From the NCBI GenBank assembly GCA_023374025.1, contig SIJG01000052.1:711029-775028 (forward strand): a stretch of 64,000 bases of DNA, read 5' to 3'. This DNA is from Heterodera schachtii (lineage: Eukaryota > Nematoda > Chromadorea > Rhabditida > Heteroderidae). Of this stretch, positions 25,340-38,651 are shown in pieces. Made by a program: the position numbers and the translations under genes. The notes beneath the pieces were generated by a model. That model was not told the DNA's origin, did no database searches, and saw only the letters and a list, made by a program, of their open reading frames with translations. Numbering within the stretch: position 1 is the stretch's first letter; the number at the start of each line of letters is the position of its first letter.

Positions 25340-25905
25340 GGAAGAGAAGGAGAAACGAATGAGAAGAATATTTGGAGAAAGACAAAAAGACGGACGGAGG
25401 ATGAAGTGGTGAAAGAGAGAACGCACAAAGGAAGGAGAGGAAAAAGAGGGAGAGTGAGAGAGAGAAAATGAGGGGAAGAGGAAAAGAAAGGAATGGGGCG
25501 GCTAGAGAAAGTGAAAAAGAGAGAAAGGAATGAGACAATAAAAGAGGGGGGGGGGATAGGGGAGTGAATAGGGGGAGGGGGAAGATGGCTGGAAGTAGGG
25601 AGAGCAAGAGAATGGAGAGGGAAGAAAGAGGGCTAGTGAAGGAAAAGGGAGAGGAAGAGAACGGAGAGAGAAGAGCGCTAAGGAGAGGTAGCAGAGACAA
25701 AGGAATAGGGGAAGAAAGGAGTAAGAGAGAGATAGGGGGGATGAGGGGAGGGAGGAAGGAATAAAATAAGAGGGAGAGGGAGGAAAGAGAGAACGGTGAG
25801 GGAGAGGGAGGAAGGAAGAAAAGAAGAGGGAGAGCGAGAGGGAGGAGAGAGAGAACGGTGAGGGAGAGGGAGGAAGGAAGAAAAAGGAAGAGAGACAGCA
25901 GCAGA
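25340..25905. repeat. GA-rich low-complexity tract
   Basis: Purine-only tract with repeated GGGAGAGGGAGGAAGGAAGAA and GAGAGAACGGTGAG segments, including two near-identical ~60-nt copies around 25780-25880. Translates to Ser/Leu/Pro runs on the other strand; not coding. Confidence 0.85.
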
Positions 25906-26629
25906 GCAGACAGACACTTCGTCTCTTTTGCTTTTGAGAATTGTGTATTATCATTCTTTCTCTCTCTCAACTCAATAAATGCTTTGTATAGTTTGTATCA
26001 TCACCTAGGAGACTATACTTTACAATTGCATACAATATTTTTAACCAATGAGAAAGAAAAATGAAGTGTTTAGTTAATGCCAATAATAGGCATAGAAAGA
26101 CAGAAAAAGAGTTCAAGAAAAGGATAGATAGAGGGAGAGAGAGAGAGTGGGAGAATTGGAGGGAAGAGAAAGAGAGAGAGAGAGAAATAAAGGAAGAGAA
26201 AGGAGGAAAGGAAAGAGCAAGTGAATGGAACACAGGGGAGAAAGAGAAGTGAAAAGCGAACACACATTCAAATGCAAGTTTATTGCAGAAGGTTTTATGA
26301 GTTTCATTTAAACGGTGCCATTGTTCAAAAGATGCCATACAAAAATAACAATTTATAAACTTAAAATCTAAGCCTGCAATTTTCCAGCTCCAAGGAGAGT
26401 GTAAAGCAACAATTCCTTCTTAATTAAACTCGCTAATTGTTGTTTTTGTATGAGTTTCAAAAAAATATCTAATATTTAATCTAGGAGAAGAATTAACAAT
26501 TAAATGAATGATAACGGTCGAAACGAAATGAATTGAGGGGGGAATCATTGGTGAGAAGAGAATGTTGTGTACTGGGGACAGCGGGGGAAAGGGGTGGCAC
26601 GGGCATTGTGAGGGACACAAAACGGAGGG

Positions 26630-26690
26630 TGGGGAGGGGGGGGGGGGGGCGTAGCGGGGGGGGGGGGGGGGGGGGGGGGGTTTGTTCGCA
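26630..26690. repeat. Very long homopolymer G run
   Basis: Runs of G separated by single bases, the longest 25 consecutive G at 26656-26680. A second cluster of comparable runs lies at 27160-27220. Confidence 0.9.
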
Positions 26691-29600
26691 CTTTCTGTGA
26701 ATGGACCCGTCGGAGTGCCGTCCGCTTCTTATTCTGTTTGTTGGCATTCGCTGTGGGAATTTTGCTCTTGAGGGATTTGAGTGGAAGGACAAACAATGGT
26801 TGTGGTGGCTGGAGCAATCGACGAGTTGAGAAAAGGGAGGGGGGGGGGGGAACACCAAAGAAAAGGGAAAAGGCGCCGGGGGGGGGGGGGGGGGGAATTG
26901 GTGATAAGCGATTGGAGAAATGCCAAAAAAGAGCGCCAAAAAAGAATTTATGTGCTCAAAACGAAATAATTGGCATGGAAAAAGAAGTTGTAAAAGTGTT
27001 TATTCTGTGAGTAAATCGCTTGGCTTTTTAGGTCCATGGAAAAGCGAATTAAGCATTGAATGCATTCCCTCCCTTTTTTCACCCATCCGTGGCTAAGGAT
27101 ACATATAAAGAGCATTTCGGGAGGGCATGGGGTGAGCAGCGCTAAAGGAAGCGGACGAAGATGGGGGGAGGGGGGGGGGGGGGGGGAGGGGGGGGGGGGG
27201 GGGGGAGGGGGGGGGGAGGGTTGAGAGTGCCATCGCCTATTTTCTCCGGCACTTCCTCCGTCTTCTTCTCCAACTCCGTCCCTCTTAAAATTCAATAAAC
27301 GGAAAATTTGAATGCTTTTCCCATTTTACACTTATCGATAGCGTAATAGAATTAAATGAATGGAAAATCAGCAAAAAAAAAAAAAAAAGAATAGTAAAGT
27401 GGTGAATTTATTACAGAGAATGAAAAAGGTAAATGGGGACAAATATTTTTGTGTATTTTTAACCGTTTCTATTTTCTAAGATCAGAAATTTGATAAGGGC
27501 GAATGATTTGGGATGATTAGAGTTGATAAGAGATGGATGGAAGCAAAGAGACAAAAAAGGAGAGAAAGCGAGAGAGGGAGAGAGAAATAGAGAAGAGAGA
27601 GAGGGGGAGAGAGAGAGAGAAGAGAAAAGAGAGAGAGAGAGAGAAAGAGAGAGATTGGAGTGGGAGAGAAGGGGGGGGGGAGGGCAAAGAAAATTGGAGG
27701 GAAAGAAAAGAGCAAGAGATCGGTCTAACTTCAGTTGGGCGCCGGCACGTTTGGGCGCCAGGATGTTTTTGTACTTACTTTACTATTATTTTATGTATTT
27801 ATTTGGTTCAAAAATTGTTGCGAAGTTTTATGGTGTGATTTAAATGAAAAAAAAGATAAATAATAAATTATCAATTTTCACGTCATCGGAGAAAAAAAAT
27901 GAAGTCAGTCAACCAATCAGTTTTAAGGGGAAAAAAAGAGAAATTTGTTGCGAGTGAAAATAAATTATGAAAGAGGCCAAAAGACTGAATAAATGAACCA
28001 ATTGGGAAGCTTTTCATTTGTCAGGGAAAAACTATGGGGAGATTTGAATTGCGTTTCTTTTGGCTTTCCGATCATGCCCAAATCCGCCGCCGTTTTTCCT
28101 TCATAAAACTGTTGGAGCGGGCGGGACCTTCTCAAAAACAGAGAAAAGCAAAAGATAAAATTTGTTTTTTTCCATTGTTTTAATCAAAAAATTGATTTTT
28201 TTTTTTTAAATTTTAAATTTGGCATTGAATTCGTCGAATTAATATTTTAACATATTCAAATAATCACTCCGAGCGAAGACGGACCATTCACTTTTTTTTT
28301 TCTCTTGGCCAATCGATTTTATTCATTTTTGTTCATTTTTCACATTCGCCATATCCGACATAATAAAAAGCCAATTCATTGATTTGTTGACCCTTTGAAC
28401 GCTTGGGAATCAAAGCCCTATTCTTAAGCTTATAAATTCATTTCTCCCTCCCATTCTTCTGGCATTGATCTCAAATTTCTTACTATATTTTCATTCCTAC
28501 ATATCAATTCGGGTCCAAAAGTCACAATTAGCAATATGACATTTCAAGCAATTCGACCGGAAGACCATTGTTTAAGGATGCGCTTGCACAGCTCTGATGA
28601 AGGCACTTAAAATGACGCTAATTGTATGAACAGCTTTTGCCAAGGCCTTTCACAAGCGTTTGCAATTCGGCATTTGCTGTTCACAGCCTAAACTGTGGCG
28701 ATTTGTCAAATGGCGGCTCAACTCAAAGGGCGACACTCAATCGGTCCCTTTCAATGCATTAAGTTTTATTCTTAATTGAAGTATAATTACATGAGCATTC
28801 ATGTTCATGGTTTTTTTGACGTCAGTTCTTTGATGTGACGCGAATTGAAATAAGCTCCGGTAATATTTATGACTAAAATTAATAATCAATTGTCGAATTC
28901 ACCTGCACGAAATTAGGCATCATTAAGAAAAAAAGAAGGGCACAAAATGACGGACCACGCAAACTGCAAAGAGCGATTTCTTACTCAAATTAAAAAGGGG
29001 TGTCAATTTAAGGTGACGGGGGAGGGGGGCGTTCGTTCGCTTTTTCACCGTGCCGATCGGCGGGAGGGGGGGGGGGGGGGGATGGCTCAATCGCTTCGCG
29101 GCTTCATCCGCCTCCGTCCTTCGCTGCCCTCTTCTTGTGCCCCCATTGTACTTTTCGTGTAAAATACCGTTAATCAGAACATGGCTGACTCTAACCAATT
29201 ATCGTTTTGATATGTTTTGTTTTTTTAATTGAGCATATGGTAAAAATCCATCAGATTGACTCCATTATTGTGTTTTATACTTAATTGTATTATTATGTAC
29301 ATATAATTGCTGCTTTACATTAGTATCATTAAAATAAACGGGTTGCGAAATAAAAATTGAACGGGAGGAGCGGGGGGGGGGGGGGTAATTGACCAATTGA
29401 CGGTGATTGATCGCCTCTGTGAGGATCGATTTGATGGCAGAAAGAAGGCGGCACTAATTGAGCAGTTTGGGCACTGATCAGTCCGTGCGGAGGTGGCGAA
29501 GTGCGGCGACCGTTTCAGTACCATGAAAACACTTCGAAGGCCTCCCTTTGATTGGCCTCACTTTTTCTTTTCTTTTCCCTTCTAATTACTTCATGAAAGA

Positions 29601-30077
29601 GGGAAAGAATAAAAAAAAGAGCACAAAAGCAGAAACTAAAACGAAAGAAAGGCCAAAATAATAAATTGGGGGGGGGGGAAGTCGGCGGAACGGACTGACA
29701 AAGGCAAAGGACGCGGAGACAGCGAACGCAACGCGAGGGACGGACGGGCAACGTCCCCGGCCGACTCGGTTAATTCAGCGCCACCCCCCAAGAGAGGGGT
29801 GACGGAATTAATAACCGAATTTAATCGGTCTCTCCCCGCGGGTTGCGTAACGGACGAATAGTGACCGACTGATGCTTTCTTTGAAGCTGTGTTGATCAAA
29901 AATCCCTCCCTCTCTACGGGAAGTGATTTCTCCCCCCCCCCCCTCCCCTCTCCCCATTCTTCCAATTACCCCCCCCCCCCCCCCCCTCCCCCCTCAATTC
30001 TCTCAATTCCCCCCATTCCATCCGCGCAATTTTCTGTCCATCCCTCCGTTTTCTGTGCTTTCCCATTTCTTCAGCAA

Positions 30078-32889
30078 ATGCACTGTCTCTTCCTCTTCCT
30101 CGCCTTCATTTTGCACTGTTTTTCCACAACAATTGCCCATTATCGGAAGAGTTACGTTATCGAAAGAAACGAAACATTGGGAGGCGGACACATTTATTTG
30201 GTGCGCGAGGAGCAGCCGTTCTTTCGCGTTTTTCACTCGCCCCACCAAAAGGTGTGATTCCGGGCTCATTGTCAGTCGATACGTTTTTTATCTTTGAATT
30301 TTCTGTTCAAAGGTTTTTCGCGAGTCGCCAAGCGCCGGAAAATTGGACGCATTGCAATGGCAACTGATCGAAATGCAGGGAAGTGCTCAAAAAATGCAGG
30401 AAGCAACACAATTTTGGCGGGAACATCACAAGGAAATGCTGGGAAATGTCGGGAAGGGAGGGACGGAAAAAAGAACGAAAAGGGCGGAACGGACAATGGA
30501 AATGCCAATGAGAGAGGACGAAACAGCGAACGGCGAACAGCTGCCGAAGGTGGCCAATCAGAAGGAGGGCATTGTACAGGCCGAAATCGTGGACAGGGGA
30601 GCTGACGGAGTGTTTTGGTCGGGCCATCCTCAGCTGGGCCAGGAAAGAGGCCGTTGGGAGTTGAAGGGCGACCCTGAAAAGTTGGGCAAATGGATGGCCG
30701 AAGGCCATTGGGACGCGAAAATGACAACGAAAAAGGGGCGAATGGAGCAGGCGGAAGTGCGGAAGAGGTTGGAGCAGAAGATGCAGATGGGAGAGCAGAT
30801 CAGCGAGGAGCGGGAGGAGGCGAAAGAAACGACGGACGGAGCAGCGAAAGAGGCGCGGGACGGCGCGGAGACGCCGAAAATGCAAATTTTGGAGAGGAAT
30901 CGGAGCAGGTCAGCTAAGTGACCATTGGTGCCACACCTGCGACCGTTGCTTGTGCAGGGCAACCGCCAAGTTCGGCCATCACAGTCTTCCCACGGGCGAA
31001 CGAAAAGACACCGCCACTTGGCCATGGCAACTGTGGCCGTTCATGTCCTGCTTGACTCTCGAGTTCCCGCGCAATTCCATTCCAAATTCATTCACTCATT
31101 CCCCTTTAGGTGCATTTGTCCACTCTTTCGGGGTGAGTGATAAGTGCTGCCTTTTCAAGGATTAACCTATTTTAGGTAATGTCGAGGGCCATTTGTGCAT
31201 TTTGCCGAACGGAAAGCCCTTAAAAAGGGCAATTCGAAAGGATTTTCGACAGTTTAGCCATGAAGAGATGGCTTTGTTCCTGGTGAGACCACCCAACCTG
31301 AATCATATATAACCAGGACGGGATTTGATCACCGATCAGTTGAACCACGGATTTGTTTTTGCCTTTTTGAGGAAGTGATGGGCCGTTACAAATCCAGTGG
31401 CCTTTACACTCGGCTCGGAATGATTCACCGCCGTTCCGGCGTTCACTCGGGCCCCTCCTTCTTAACGTGGCATCGCGAGTTTCTGAAGCGGTCTTTAGAA
31501 TTTATGCTTTGAACACTCCCTCACCCTCTTCAGACTTGAGATTATCTTCCGCTCTCTTTTCCCCCAAAATACCGTAATAAAATATTCCATTTCTTTTTTC
31601 TGCCAATTTGCAAATTTCTCTTTTGAGGACCCCTCCCTCGGCCTTCCTTATTGGGATTCTTCGCTGGACGGTGACCTTCCATCCCCCGAAGACTCAGTGA
31701 TGTTCAGCGAATTTGTTCGTCTAAATAAACGTTGGTGATCGGTTAGCTTCGCTTTTCAGCTTCTTGGTGAGGCCGATAATTCGGGATTTGTGTTTAACGG
31801 ACTTTTCGCCAATTGGACGACGATGGACGTGAGAAAAGGGCGGGGGCGGGGAATGGCACAGGACAGTCGCATTAATCACCGCAGGGCAGGCATTCGTACC
31901 AGCGAATGTTCGGGGACCAGCAAGACGGGGAGTTCCTGAACGAAGCGCGCATCGACTGGGTTCTGTCCCAAGAGCAGGTGGACCGCGTGATGGCATTCAC
32001 TTTGCCGTTGCATGTCAGTGTTTGTCATTCGAATTGAAAAGGGCAAAAAATAAACACCGAATTCAATGGACCGTTCATAGTTTTTACTGCCCTTTCCTCT
32101 TCTGATCGGCTCCATTTCCTTCTGTCCTTTAGACGTGCATTAATTATCCGCTGGATGAGCGTTTCCTCGAATATTCGCATGATTACGTTCGTTTCCTTTT
32201 AACTTTTCCCAAATTGCGACTGTTCAGGTCCATTATTTTATAAGCGGGGACATGCAAGAACGGTTTAGCTCCAGCAACGACCCAATCTTCTTCATGCATC
32301 ACGGTTCTGAGTGTCTTAACACATTGCGAAATAATAACTAATTAATTAATGAATAATTAATTAATTACCATTTCCTTACACTGAGTAATTGTCAAATCGA
32401 TTAATTCCCTTCATATTCCAGGTTTCATTGATTGGATATGGGAGGAGTGGAGACAAACAAAGCAGGTTGGTCGGTCAGACTGGCCACTAAACGATTCAAA
32501 AGTGCCAAATTAGGCCTCCATTTGTTTGTTGGTGCCATCCCCAAAATCACACTCATTTGTCAGAATCGTCTCCAACGTGAACGCGATTATCCCCGTGACG
32601 ATGCCGACTGCATGCCCGAATGGCACTTCTCATATGCATACATGCCTTTGTTACAACCTTTGCGGAACATGGACGCTCTGTCCAACAATTACACGGACCA
32701 CATGTACGAATACTCACCAAGGCCGAGCTGTGCCAAAAGTGGAAAATCATCCGAATGCGGCAACACCGAGTTGGTGGAAGAGAGGGGGAAATAGAGAAGG
32801 AGAGAGGAGACAAAGAGAGAGAGAGAGGAGGAGAGAGAACATGAAAGAGTGAAAAGGGGGGTAGAGACAAAAAAAGAAACAAGTGAGCT

Positions 32890-32920
<31 letters not shown>

Positions 32921-33300
32921 AGGGAGAGAATGAGAAATAAACGAAAGATGACCAGGTGAAAATTAGGGAAAAAAAGAGAGAGAGAGAGAGAGATAGAGGG
33001 GAGAAAGGAAACGGAGTGTCCGAAAGAGAAAAACAGAGGCGAAAATGCCGTAATTAAACAAATTGCCTGCCTTTCAGTTTTGTTTGGTGCGACAAGCGAA
33101 CTCACCCGGGCCACGCCGTTTGCAGCTCCAAAGTGAAGCCGGGGGGAAATTGCAAAGGGTTCGAGTGGAGTGAGGAGATTTGCTACAAGGGGAAGTGTGT
33201 CGGGGGACGCTGCTCAAAGCAAAGGACGGGGGACGGCAAAAGGACGGGGAAAAGCGGAGGAAAAGCGGACGAATGGGCGACGGACAGTTTTATGAAATGA
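30078..33300 (+). CDS. Secreted tyrosinase with Lys/Glu-rich N-terminal region and Cys-rich tail
   Basis: Fifteen exons: 30078-30251, 30313-30908, 30958-31062, 31110-31132, 31176-31282, 31372-31490, 31534-31573, 31628-31714, 31760-31828, 31885-32013, 32133-32186, 32228-32303, 32422-32465, 32564-32769 and 33078-33300; 2052 nt, 683 residues. The ATG gives a signal peptide ([20 protein letters not shown]). Residues about 60-255 are a charged helical region not found in the usual core. The nematode tyrosinase core follows: [33 protein letters not shown], CuA histidines in [20 protein letters not shown] and CuB histidines in EYSHDYVHYF plus [19 protein letters not shown], so all six copper ligands are present. 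The motif [20 protein letters not shown] and a Cys-rich tail ([13 protein letters not shown] ... [25 protein letters not shown] spacing) end it. The enzyme oxidises phenols to quinones (cuticle or eggshell tanning, or host-directed use). A 23-nt exon is notable. Confidence 0.9.
32770..33077. repeat. GA microsatellite in the last tyrosinase intron
   Basis: Purine-rich (GA)n and GAGAG-A tracts (about 32795-33010) fill the last, 308-nt intron of the tyrosinase gene. Confidence 0.8.
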
Positions 33301-34917
33301 ACGGACGGACGAGCGACTGACCGATGGAACAAAACTTTAAGCATAACCCACGAGTCCCTCCATTCGCTAGCTTTCCCTTCTCTTTCTTTTACTCACCTTT
33401 TTACCTTTTTAGTCTGTCCTCACAAAATATGAATTTTAGCTTTTCAAAATAAACGAAAATGGACAGAAAATGGGCAAACAATGGAAATTAAGTGAATGTC
33501 CGTTTTAATTGGGCACAAATAATTGAAAATAATCCTCAGAGGAAGCGAATTTTACAGCAGAGGGAGGGGGGGGGGAGAAGAAGCGGCGAATTGTGCGACG
33601 ATTGAATGGCATGGGATGTTCACCCCCCCCTCCCCCCCCCCCCCCCCCCCCCCCCCTCCCTGTTTGGGTGGGTCACTTTCCCAATTTGTCTGTTTGTCTT
33701 TCCGCTCTCTCCGTTCCTTCCGTTCCGTCCCTGCAGCAGAAGCTGCAGCTGTACTTCTCCGTTCGTTCTGTGCCGCCCTCTCCACGTGCCCTTTCCCAAT
33801 TCCTTCCCCCCCCCCCCCCCCCTCTCTTCCTAATTGGTCTCCAATTGCCCTGCTGCGTTACCATTCGGCCGATTTCTCCGCTTCATCTCCCCACACTTTC
33901 TGCTTCGGTTTTTCCCACGGGCTCAATTTCCTCCGGCAAGAAAATTTGTAATTTGGACTTCCAATTCCCCGTGGCCTAACAAAAAAAAAATGGAAGATGT
34001 GAATTTTGTCTTGGGAACGCGAGCGAACGACTCAATGCCATTGCGATTGTCCGCAACTCAACGCACTCATTTCCCTCATTCTCCCCCCCCCCCCCCCCCA
34101 CACTTTCCGCCTTTTCGCCTCCCAACCACCCCTCTCTCTCTCTCTCTCTTCCGTCTCATTTCTTTACTTGTCTCTAAAGGGACCGAACTCTTTTTTGTTT
34201 CTCAATTACGATATTATTATTTATTATTATTATTTAAATTTTGATTTTCGTGAATTAAAAATCACCCCATTGATGTTTTTTAGTGAAAAAGTGTTGAGAA
34301 AGGAAAGTGAATTGAATTTGCAATCAAAGTGGGGGTGGGGGGGGGGGGAGTTGGACGGGAAGGGATTGGCAATTGAATTTGCATCGGCTGTTGGAGAAGG
34401 GCATTCGGCGGTTTCGGCACATTCGGCCGCTGCTCCGCTCACAAATTCCGTCCAAACTCAATCCGCTAATTCGCCACCTTCGTCGCCCATTCCCTCTGCT
34501 TCTGCTGATTTCAATTATTCATATCCCTCGCCCATCTCCCCTCCTTTGTCCTTCGCTTGGCCCATTGTCTCCCTCCGTTTTGGCCAATCTCTTCGCCAAC
34601 TTTCCCGCATGGAATCCATCCAATCCATCGTCTCCCATTCCTTTCAAATTCCCAGAGGAACTTTTGGCCGAAAACATCTTCCTTCCTCCCTTCCATTCTC
34701 CTTCCTTCCCCCCCCCCCCTTTTTCCTTCCCTTTCCTTTGCCTTTTTCGTATTTTCCTCCTCTTTTTTCAATAATTTCTAAAAAATACAATAAATAGTAA
34801 ATTACGCATGAAACTTTTGTCATTGGGTACATTTCTAATTTTTGGCTCAAATGATTCGCAAATTGCGTGCCGTTTTCATTCTCTCCCCCCCCCCCCCCCC
34901 CCCCCTCTCCCCCCCCC

Positions 34918-34965
<48 letters not shown>

Positions 34966-35966
34966 TCTCACTTTCTCTCTTTCTCTCTCATTCCATCGCA
35001 TACATTTTCTCTCCCTATGTATCTCTCTCTCTCTTTTCTCCTTTCTTTCCCTGCTCACAATACCCTTCATCGTTCAACTTTCAATTGTTCTCCAATTTGC
35101 CAACACCCAATCACTCCCGCTTTATCCTCTCCCCTCCTCCCCCCCCCCCCCCTCCGCTTCCCCCCCCCCTTTTTTTTGCTTCCGAATTAAATTGGGCAAT
35201 TTGTTCGTCCGTCCATCCCCGGGGGCAAGGGGTGGCATTCCCGCGGGAAATGATGCGGCGGCGGATGATGTGGGGATGGAGCAAATCTTGGCATTGGTTG
35301 AGCGGAATCGATGAACGACGGGTGGTCATGAAAAGGGACTAATTAAGGGCATTCAACAGCTGAATAGGCATAATGGATTTATTATTTTCAAAAGTTTGTT
35401 TTTGAATCAACCACTACCGTACCCTTTCTCTTTGCCTCCTTCTACCGTAATATGTTCCCAAATGAATCATTAAAACGCAATTATTTTATTCGCCCGTTAA
35501 TCTTTCCTTCAAATTCGTTTGAATTTTGAATTCCTTCCCCTTCTTCCCAAACCATCAATTTTGAGAATGTTTTTTCCTTTCCCAAATATTTCCTCCATTT
35601 TTCTTCGCCTTTTGGCCGCTTTTCCACTTATTTTTCCCTGGGGATTATCCCCAGCGAACGAAAAATCAAAAAAAAAAAAAACCAAAAAATCACCAGCCAA
35701 TCGAATGGAGAAAAGGGGGGGGGGCGGGGAAGAAAAAGATACGATCGGGGAAAAGAGAAAAACAATGGGGAGAATAAAGCTTAGAAATTGGAAGAAAATC
35801 TCAACCAAAGGGGCCAAGCTTAGGAAACGGCTTCGAATGAGAAGAAACGAAGTGACAAAAACAAAACAAAACAAAACAAAACAAAAGCATTCATTTGTTG
35901 GCTTTTCAATTTAACATTGTTTTAGCATAACTCAGTTTTCCTTCATTTTGTGGTGCCATTGCCAAA
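33301..35966 (+). promoter_or_regulatory. Upstream region of the cholinergic locus, candidate shared leader
   Basis: No protein gene is supported between the tyrosinase stop and the VAChT ATG. C-runs occur at 33624-33655, 33807-33822, 34083-34099, 34708-34719, 34887-34905 and 35140-35170, with a CT microsatellite at 34920-35045. In Caenorhabditis the transporter and the acetyltransferase share a promoter and an untranslated first exon upstream of the transporter. By analogy the shared promoter and leader would lie here, with splice acceptors just before 35967 (TTTTAG at about 35920-35926, CAG near 35934) and before 39193. The leader itself cannot be identified from sequence alone. Confidence 0.4.
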
Positions 35967-38651
35967 ATGGTGAACATTCCGTTGCTCAACCGCGACTCGG
36001 CATGGCTTCGCAATTGGGTAGAACAGAAGGCGAGTCAGCCGAACATGCAGAAGCGGCTGGTGCTGGTTGTGGTCAGTGATTTGCACAAAATCAAACAGTG
36101 AAAAAGAAAATGAAAGGTCAGTGTGGCACTTTTGCTGGACAATATGCTGTACATGGTGAGGGGGGGGGGGAAGAAATGATGGCATGGCCAACCTCCCCTG
36201 ATCAGGTGATCGTGCCGATCATTCCCAAATATTTGCGAGACATTCACGCCTACGAGGTAATCTCGCCAAAAAGGCTTGATTGGTGATCAAAATTTGACAC
36301 AGGTCGAATATGTGGGCTATCACAACGAAACGCGGAGGGTAATCACCGTTTAAATCAGATAAACGATAGTAAGTTAAGCTGGCCAATGGGAGCATTGTGG
36401 TGAGAATGATCGGAGGACAGATCGACTATTTGGACGAGGAGATCGAATTGGGGTGGCTTTTCGCCTCCAAAGCACTGCTTCAAATCTTCGTCAATCCTTT
36501 CTCGGGATTTATCATTGATCGCATCGGATACGAACTGCCGATTATCATCGGATTGATCGTCATGTTCTCATCCACTGCCATTTTTGCTCTTGGACGAAGC
36601 TAGTAAGTCATCATCCTCTTCTCAATAGGCAAAGGCATGCCCTTGCGTTCCCGTTCTTCCATCCTTTCCTTTCTCTTCCATTCTTCACTTTCTCTTCCTT
36701 CCTTTTCATCCTTTCCTTCCTCTCTTCCTTTTCATCCTTTCCTTTCTCTTCCTTCCTTTTCATCCCTTCCTTTCTCTTCCTTCCTTTTTATCCTTTCCTT
36801 TCTCTTCCTTCCTTTTCATCCTTTCTTTTCTCTTCCTTCCTTTTTATCCTTTCCTTTCTCTTCCTTCCTTTTCATCCTTTCTTTTCTCTTCCTTCCTTTT
36901 TATCCTTTCCTTTCTCTTCCTTCCTTTTCATCTTTTCTTCCTTTTCCTTCCTTCCCCAAATCCATCTTCGGGTGTGCCTCGGTTTGCCTTTTCTCTTGCT
37001 CATCCTTCGTCCATTCAGTGGTGTCCTCTTCTTCGCCCGTTCGCTTCAGGGCTTCGGCTCCGCCTTCGCCGACACTTCTGGCCTCGCAATGATCGCAGAT
37101 CGTTTTTCCGAGGAAAGTGAACGCTCTGCCGCCTTGGGCATTGCGCTTGCGTTTATTTCCTTCGGCTCTTTGGTGGCCCCTCCCTTTGGCTCTGTGCTTT
37201 ACTCTTTGGCCGGCAAATCCGTTCCCTTTTTAATCCTTTCCTTCGTGTGCCTCATCGATGCCTTTATGGTCTTTTGGGTGATTCAGCCAAAAGCGCATGT
37301 GTCCGTCGCGCGGAACCCGGAAACGGGGGAGCGGCTGCAGGGCACGCCGATGTGGCGGGTAGGCCGATGCCCCGGGTGGGCACTCCGCTCCAATTTCGGC
37401 ACTTTGCCCCCTTCTCCTCCGGCAGTTGTTCATGGACCCATTCATTGCCATTTGTTCCGGTGCTCTGATCATGGCAAACATTTCACTCGCCTTCTTGGAA
37501 CCGACCATTACGACGTCAGTAGTGTTAAACTGACAAGCTTTCCTGCTTTTCCTTCTCAGATGGATGGCCGAAGCGATGCCCGGCACTCCCGACTGGCAAG
37601 TCGGCATGATTTGGTTCCCGCCCTTCTTCCACCACGTGCTCGGCGTGTACGTCACCGTCCGTCTGTTGAGACGCTATCCCCAGAAGAGTTGGCTATTCGC
37701 TGCCATTGGACTTGCCATGGAAGGTTTGTCCGACTTAGGCATATGGATGGGTAGGAAGTGCCATCCGCATGTTGGGTGTGAAATGCCATCCCTCGTTTGA
37801 CTCTCCTCAACTTTTTTGCAAGCACTTTTAGGTCTCTCGTGTTTGGCCATTCCGTTCGTCCAAAGTGTCGGCGCTTTGATCATTCCGCTTTCCACGATTT
37901 GTGCTTCTTTCATTTATCTCATTTCAGCCATTTGTCCCTGCCATTCATTTGTTAGGTTTTGGCATTGCTCTAATTGACACGAGTCTGCTGCCTTTGCTCG
38001 GGAATTTGGTGGATACTCGTCATGTGTCCGTTTATGGTTCCGTGTATGCCATTGCCGACATGTGAGAATGCCGTGCCAAATTCGGCCCACAATTTCCGCC
38101 ACTTCCCTTTCAGTTCGTACAGTTTGGCCTATGCCTTCGGCCCGATAATTGCCGGGGGCATTGTCAACACTTTGGGCTTTTTAGCGCTTAAATATTTTTA
38201 TCTGGTAAGGCAAAAGCAATTTTCCAAATTCCTATGATCAAATTGCGAAGTGTGCTGAACGTTGCCTACACTCCGCTGTTGGGAATGCTGCGCAAAGTGT
38301 ACGATTATCAGCAAATCGAAGGCGGCACACAGCGCACGGCACAGCTGAAAAACGGCGGAGCGCCGGAGAGACCGCCACGACCGAAGAAAAACGCAACGGA
38401 GGGAGCGGAAGGAGGACAAATGGCAGAAGTGAGAGAGACGAACATGAACATTATGTATATAGCAAATGCCAATTTAGGAGGAACGGCCTCTCGCGGACAA
38501 TTGGGACAATGGGACGGCACAGAATTTGACAACGGACGCACACCGCGGGGGCTATCAGCAGCAGAGCGACTTCGGAGGAGGAACACCGGCGGGACGTAAC
38601 ACGTTCAGGGAAGGCGGACAGAGCCACGACCCGCTGAACCCGCAGTGGTGA
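35967..38651 (+). CDS. unc-17: Vesicular acetylcholine transporter (VAChT), complete
   Basis: Thirteen exons: 35967-36071, 36117-36155, 36206-36256, 36303-36338, 36379-36602, 37019-37358, 37426-37514, 37560-37723, 37832-37900, 37956-38061, 38114-38209, 38251-38428 and 38478-38651; 1671 nt, 556 residues, close to C. elegans UNC-17. A major-facilitator antiporter that loads acetylcholine into synaptic vesicles against protons. Family blocks in order: [13 protein letters not shown] (TM1 with its Asp), [92 protein letters not shown] and [13 protein letters not shown]. It ends SHDPLNPQW, identical to the conserved nematode C-terminus. Intron 11 (38210-38250) must start GC (AG|GCAAAA) to keep the frame. 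Intron 5 holds a 24-nt pyrimidine minisatellite. It precedes ChAT on the same strand, as in the Caenorhabditis cholinergic locus. Confidence 0.96.
36640..36955 (+). repeat. Pyrimidine minisatellite in VAChT intron 5
   Basis: About a dozen imperfect copies of a ~24-nt unit built from TTCCTTTTCATCCTTTCC / TTTCTCTTCC in the 416-nt intron 5. Explains an otherwise long Ser/Phe/Leu open frame. Confidence 0.9.

Larger units (their letters stand above)
24071..30077. other. Intergenic region between the divergent Ca2+ pump and tyrosinase genes
   Basis: No gene is supported across about 6 kb. It separates divergently transcribed genes and so should contain both promoters. Contents: CT tract at 24120-24180; G-runs at about 24538-24560 and 24768-24788; GA-rich tract 25340-25900; a second GA tract 26120-26210; very long G-runs at 26630-26690, 26879-26895 and 27160-27220; GA tract 27540-27720; AT-rich sequence 27840-28920; G-runs near 29057, 29370 and 29668; C-runs at 29935-29990 just upstream of the tyrosinase start. 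Confidence 0.4.

Noticed and set aside
25326..25970. 214-codon Leu/Ser/Pro frame on the minus strand
   Set aside because: Complement of the GA-rich tract; no motif and the frame pattern follows the repeat.
36640..36955. Regular repeat that could be mistaken for a CRISPR-like array
   Set aside because: Contiguous pyrimidine minisatellite without unique spacers, inside an intron of a eukaryotic gene.
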